This document shows, in pieces, positions 5,536-6,601 of a stretch of 6,601 nt of DNA. The notes below the pieces were generated by a model. The model made no database searches. It saw only the letters and a list, made by a program, of their open reading frames with translations, and had not been told where the DNA came from. This stretch comes from Emcibacter sp. (GTDB lineage: Bacteria > Pseudomonadota > Alphaproteobacteria > Sphingomonadales > Emcibacteraceae). Both the position numbers and the translations under genes were made by a program. Each line of letters starts with the position of its first letter. Within the stretch, counting starts at the first letter, position 1. The stretch spans positions 1 to 6,601 of the forward strand of contig JAGLJX010000033.1 in assembly GCA_023142175.1 (NCBI GenBank), read 5' to 3'.

Positions 5536-6601
5536 AGGTGGTCAGGACACTTGTCTTAGAGGATCACCCGTGGCCTAATGAAAAGCCGCTCATAAAGCTT
5601 TTAGATATCCTGAACTCTGATGGATTGAACGCCAGAATGGTTGGCGGTTGCGTACGGGATGCACTTCTGGGACGGAAAATCATCGACATTGACCTTGCCA
5701 GTTGCCTGACACCGGAAGAAACCATGAAACGGCTAGAGGCTGTTGGCGTTAAAGTTATTCCAACCGGACTTAAGCATGGCACTATCACAGCCGTGATTGA
5801 CAAACGCCATTTTGAAATCACTACTTTGCGGTCCGATGTAGAGACATATGGCCGTCATGCCAAAGTAGCCTTTATCGATGATTGGGCGGAGGATGCAAAG
5901 CGGCGGGATTTTACCTTTAACGCGCTTTATCTGGATGCTAATGGCGGTCTTTATGACCCTTGCGGGGGGCTTGATGATCTTGAGGCAAAGCGGGTGCGTT
6001 TCATCGGTGATGCTGACACGCGCATTAAGGAAGACGCGCTTCGTATATTACGTTTTTTTCGTTTTGCGGCACAAATAGGTGAGGGAAAGCTCGACCTGTC
6101 AGGGTTAGAAGCCTGTGTCCGTAATATAGATTTGATTGATAACCTGTCAGGGGAGCGACTGGCACAGGAGCTATTCAAAATTTTGGCAGCAGAAAACCTG
6201 CTTCCCATCATTAAAGTCATGGCTGAAAATGGTATTTTGGATAAAATTCTGCCGAGCCATAAGGGTTTGAAACAATTCAACGATTTTGTAAGGCTGGAAA
6301 ATGAACTGGGCAGATGTGATATATTGGCACGACTTTCCTGTTTGTGTCCTAAGGGTGTAAGCCGTCATTTGAAGCTATCCAACAGCCAAGCCAAAATACT
6401 GCGCCAATTTGCGGAGCATGAAATAGTAATATCATCCGGTATGAATGAGAAGGATATCCGAAGGAGCATCTATAAATTTGGTCGGGAGGTGTTTATTTTT
6501 GCCCTGTTGCAGAATTGGGCAGGTGAAGAAGTTTTGAGCTATGCCGAAAACTGGGACATCCCGATCATGCCAGTACAGGGTCGAGACTTGATGAAAACAG
6601 G
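5532..6601 (+). CDS. cca: CCA tRNA nucleotidyltransferase, 3' end cut by window
   Basis: Class II nucleotidyltransferase that adds or repairs the 3'-CCA end of tRNAs using CTP and ATP. The window holds 356 codons plus two bases with no stop, so the C terminus lies beyond 6601. Catalytic-domain motifs are complete: VGGCVRDALLGR (37-48), metal-binding D52-I-D54, FEITTLR with E95 (94-100), RRDFTFNALY (124-133), DPCGGLDDL (142-150), and the nucleotide-selecting EDALRILRFFRFA (167-179). A helical neck/body domain follows, and PVQGRDLMKTG at the edge is the start of the usual C-terminal segment. The poly(A)-polymerase (PcnB) hallmark after the second catalytic motif is absent, favouring CCA addition. 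The start at 5532 overlaps the Nudix stop as ATGA; only a weak GGA precedes it, suggesting coupling. A poly(A)-polymerase activity is not ruled out. Confidence 0.92.
   Translation, partial: MKVVRTLVLEDHPWPNEKPLIKLLDILNSDGLNARMVGGCVRDALLGRKIIDIDLASCLTPEETMKRLEAVGVKVIPTGLKHGTITAVIDKRHFEITTLRSDVETYGRHAKVAFIDDWAEDAKRRDFTFNALYLDANGGLYDPCGGLDDLEAKRVRFIGDADTRIKEDALRILRFFRFAAQIGEGKLDLSGLEACVRNIDLIDNLSGERLAQELFKILAAENLLPIIKVMAENGILDKILPSHKGLKQFNDFVRLENELGRCDILARLSCLCPKGVSRHLKLSNSQAKILRQFAEHEIVISSGMNEKDIRRSIYKFGREVFIFALLQNWAGEEVLSYAENWDIPIMPVQGRDLMKT

Noticed and set aside
5564..6368. Several short - strand and alternate-frame open frames in the last kilobase
   Set aside because: They overlap the continuous CCA nucleotidyltransferase frame, which has no stop before the window edge and carries every expected catalytic motif.

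Overview
The window looks like a chromosomal segment of an alphaproteobacterium with a GC content a little under 50%. The taxon is inferred from gene content: a ~560-residue sulfite reductase hemoprotein coupled to a DUF934 gene, and a DUF1285 / CoA-type Nudix / CCA-adding enzyme cluster. The genus cannot be told from this window. All genes lie on the + strand. No rRNA, tRNA, insertion sequence, CRISPR array or prophage signal was seen.

Region 1 (1-2183) is the end of a sulfite-assimilation operon. It holds the last 14 codons of an unidentified upstream gene, then cysI (siroheme/4Fe-4S hemoprotein with complete cofactor and active-site residues), then a DUF934 accessory gene that overlaps cysI by ATGA.

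Region 2 (2184-3682) is a separate unit. A 200-base intergenic region carries a near-consensus Pho box with a matching -10 element, followed by an OprO/OprP-type phosphate-selective porin. The regulatory site and the protein family independently point to phosphate-starvation control.

Region 3 (3683-4269) is a short spacer with two small inverted repeats, then a lone GNAT-family acetyltransferase.

Region 4 (4316-6601) is a tightly packed operon: DUF1285 protein, CoA pyrophosphatase-like Nudix hydrolase and CCA tRNA nucleotidyltransferase, joined by two ATGA overlaps. Its first gene has no Shine-Dalgarno sequence and a -10-like hexamer placed so that transcription would begin at the ATG, so a leaderless mRNA is likely. 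The CCA gene is cut by the window edge.

I found no convincing undescribed system. The most informative non-coding signal is the Pho box. The least explained protein is the DUF1285 product and its tie to CoA and tRNA enzymes.
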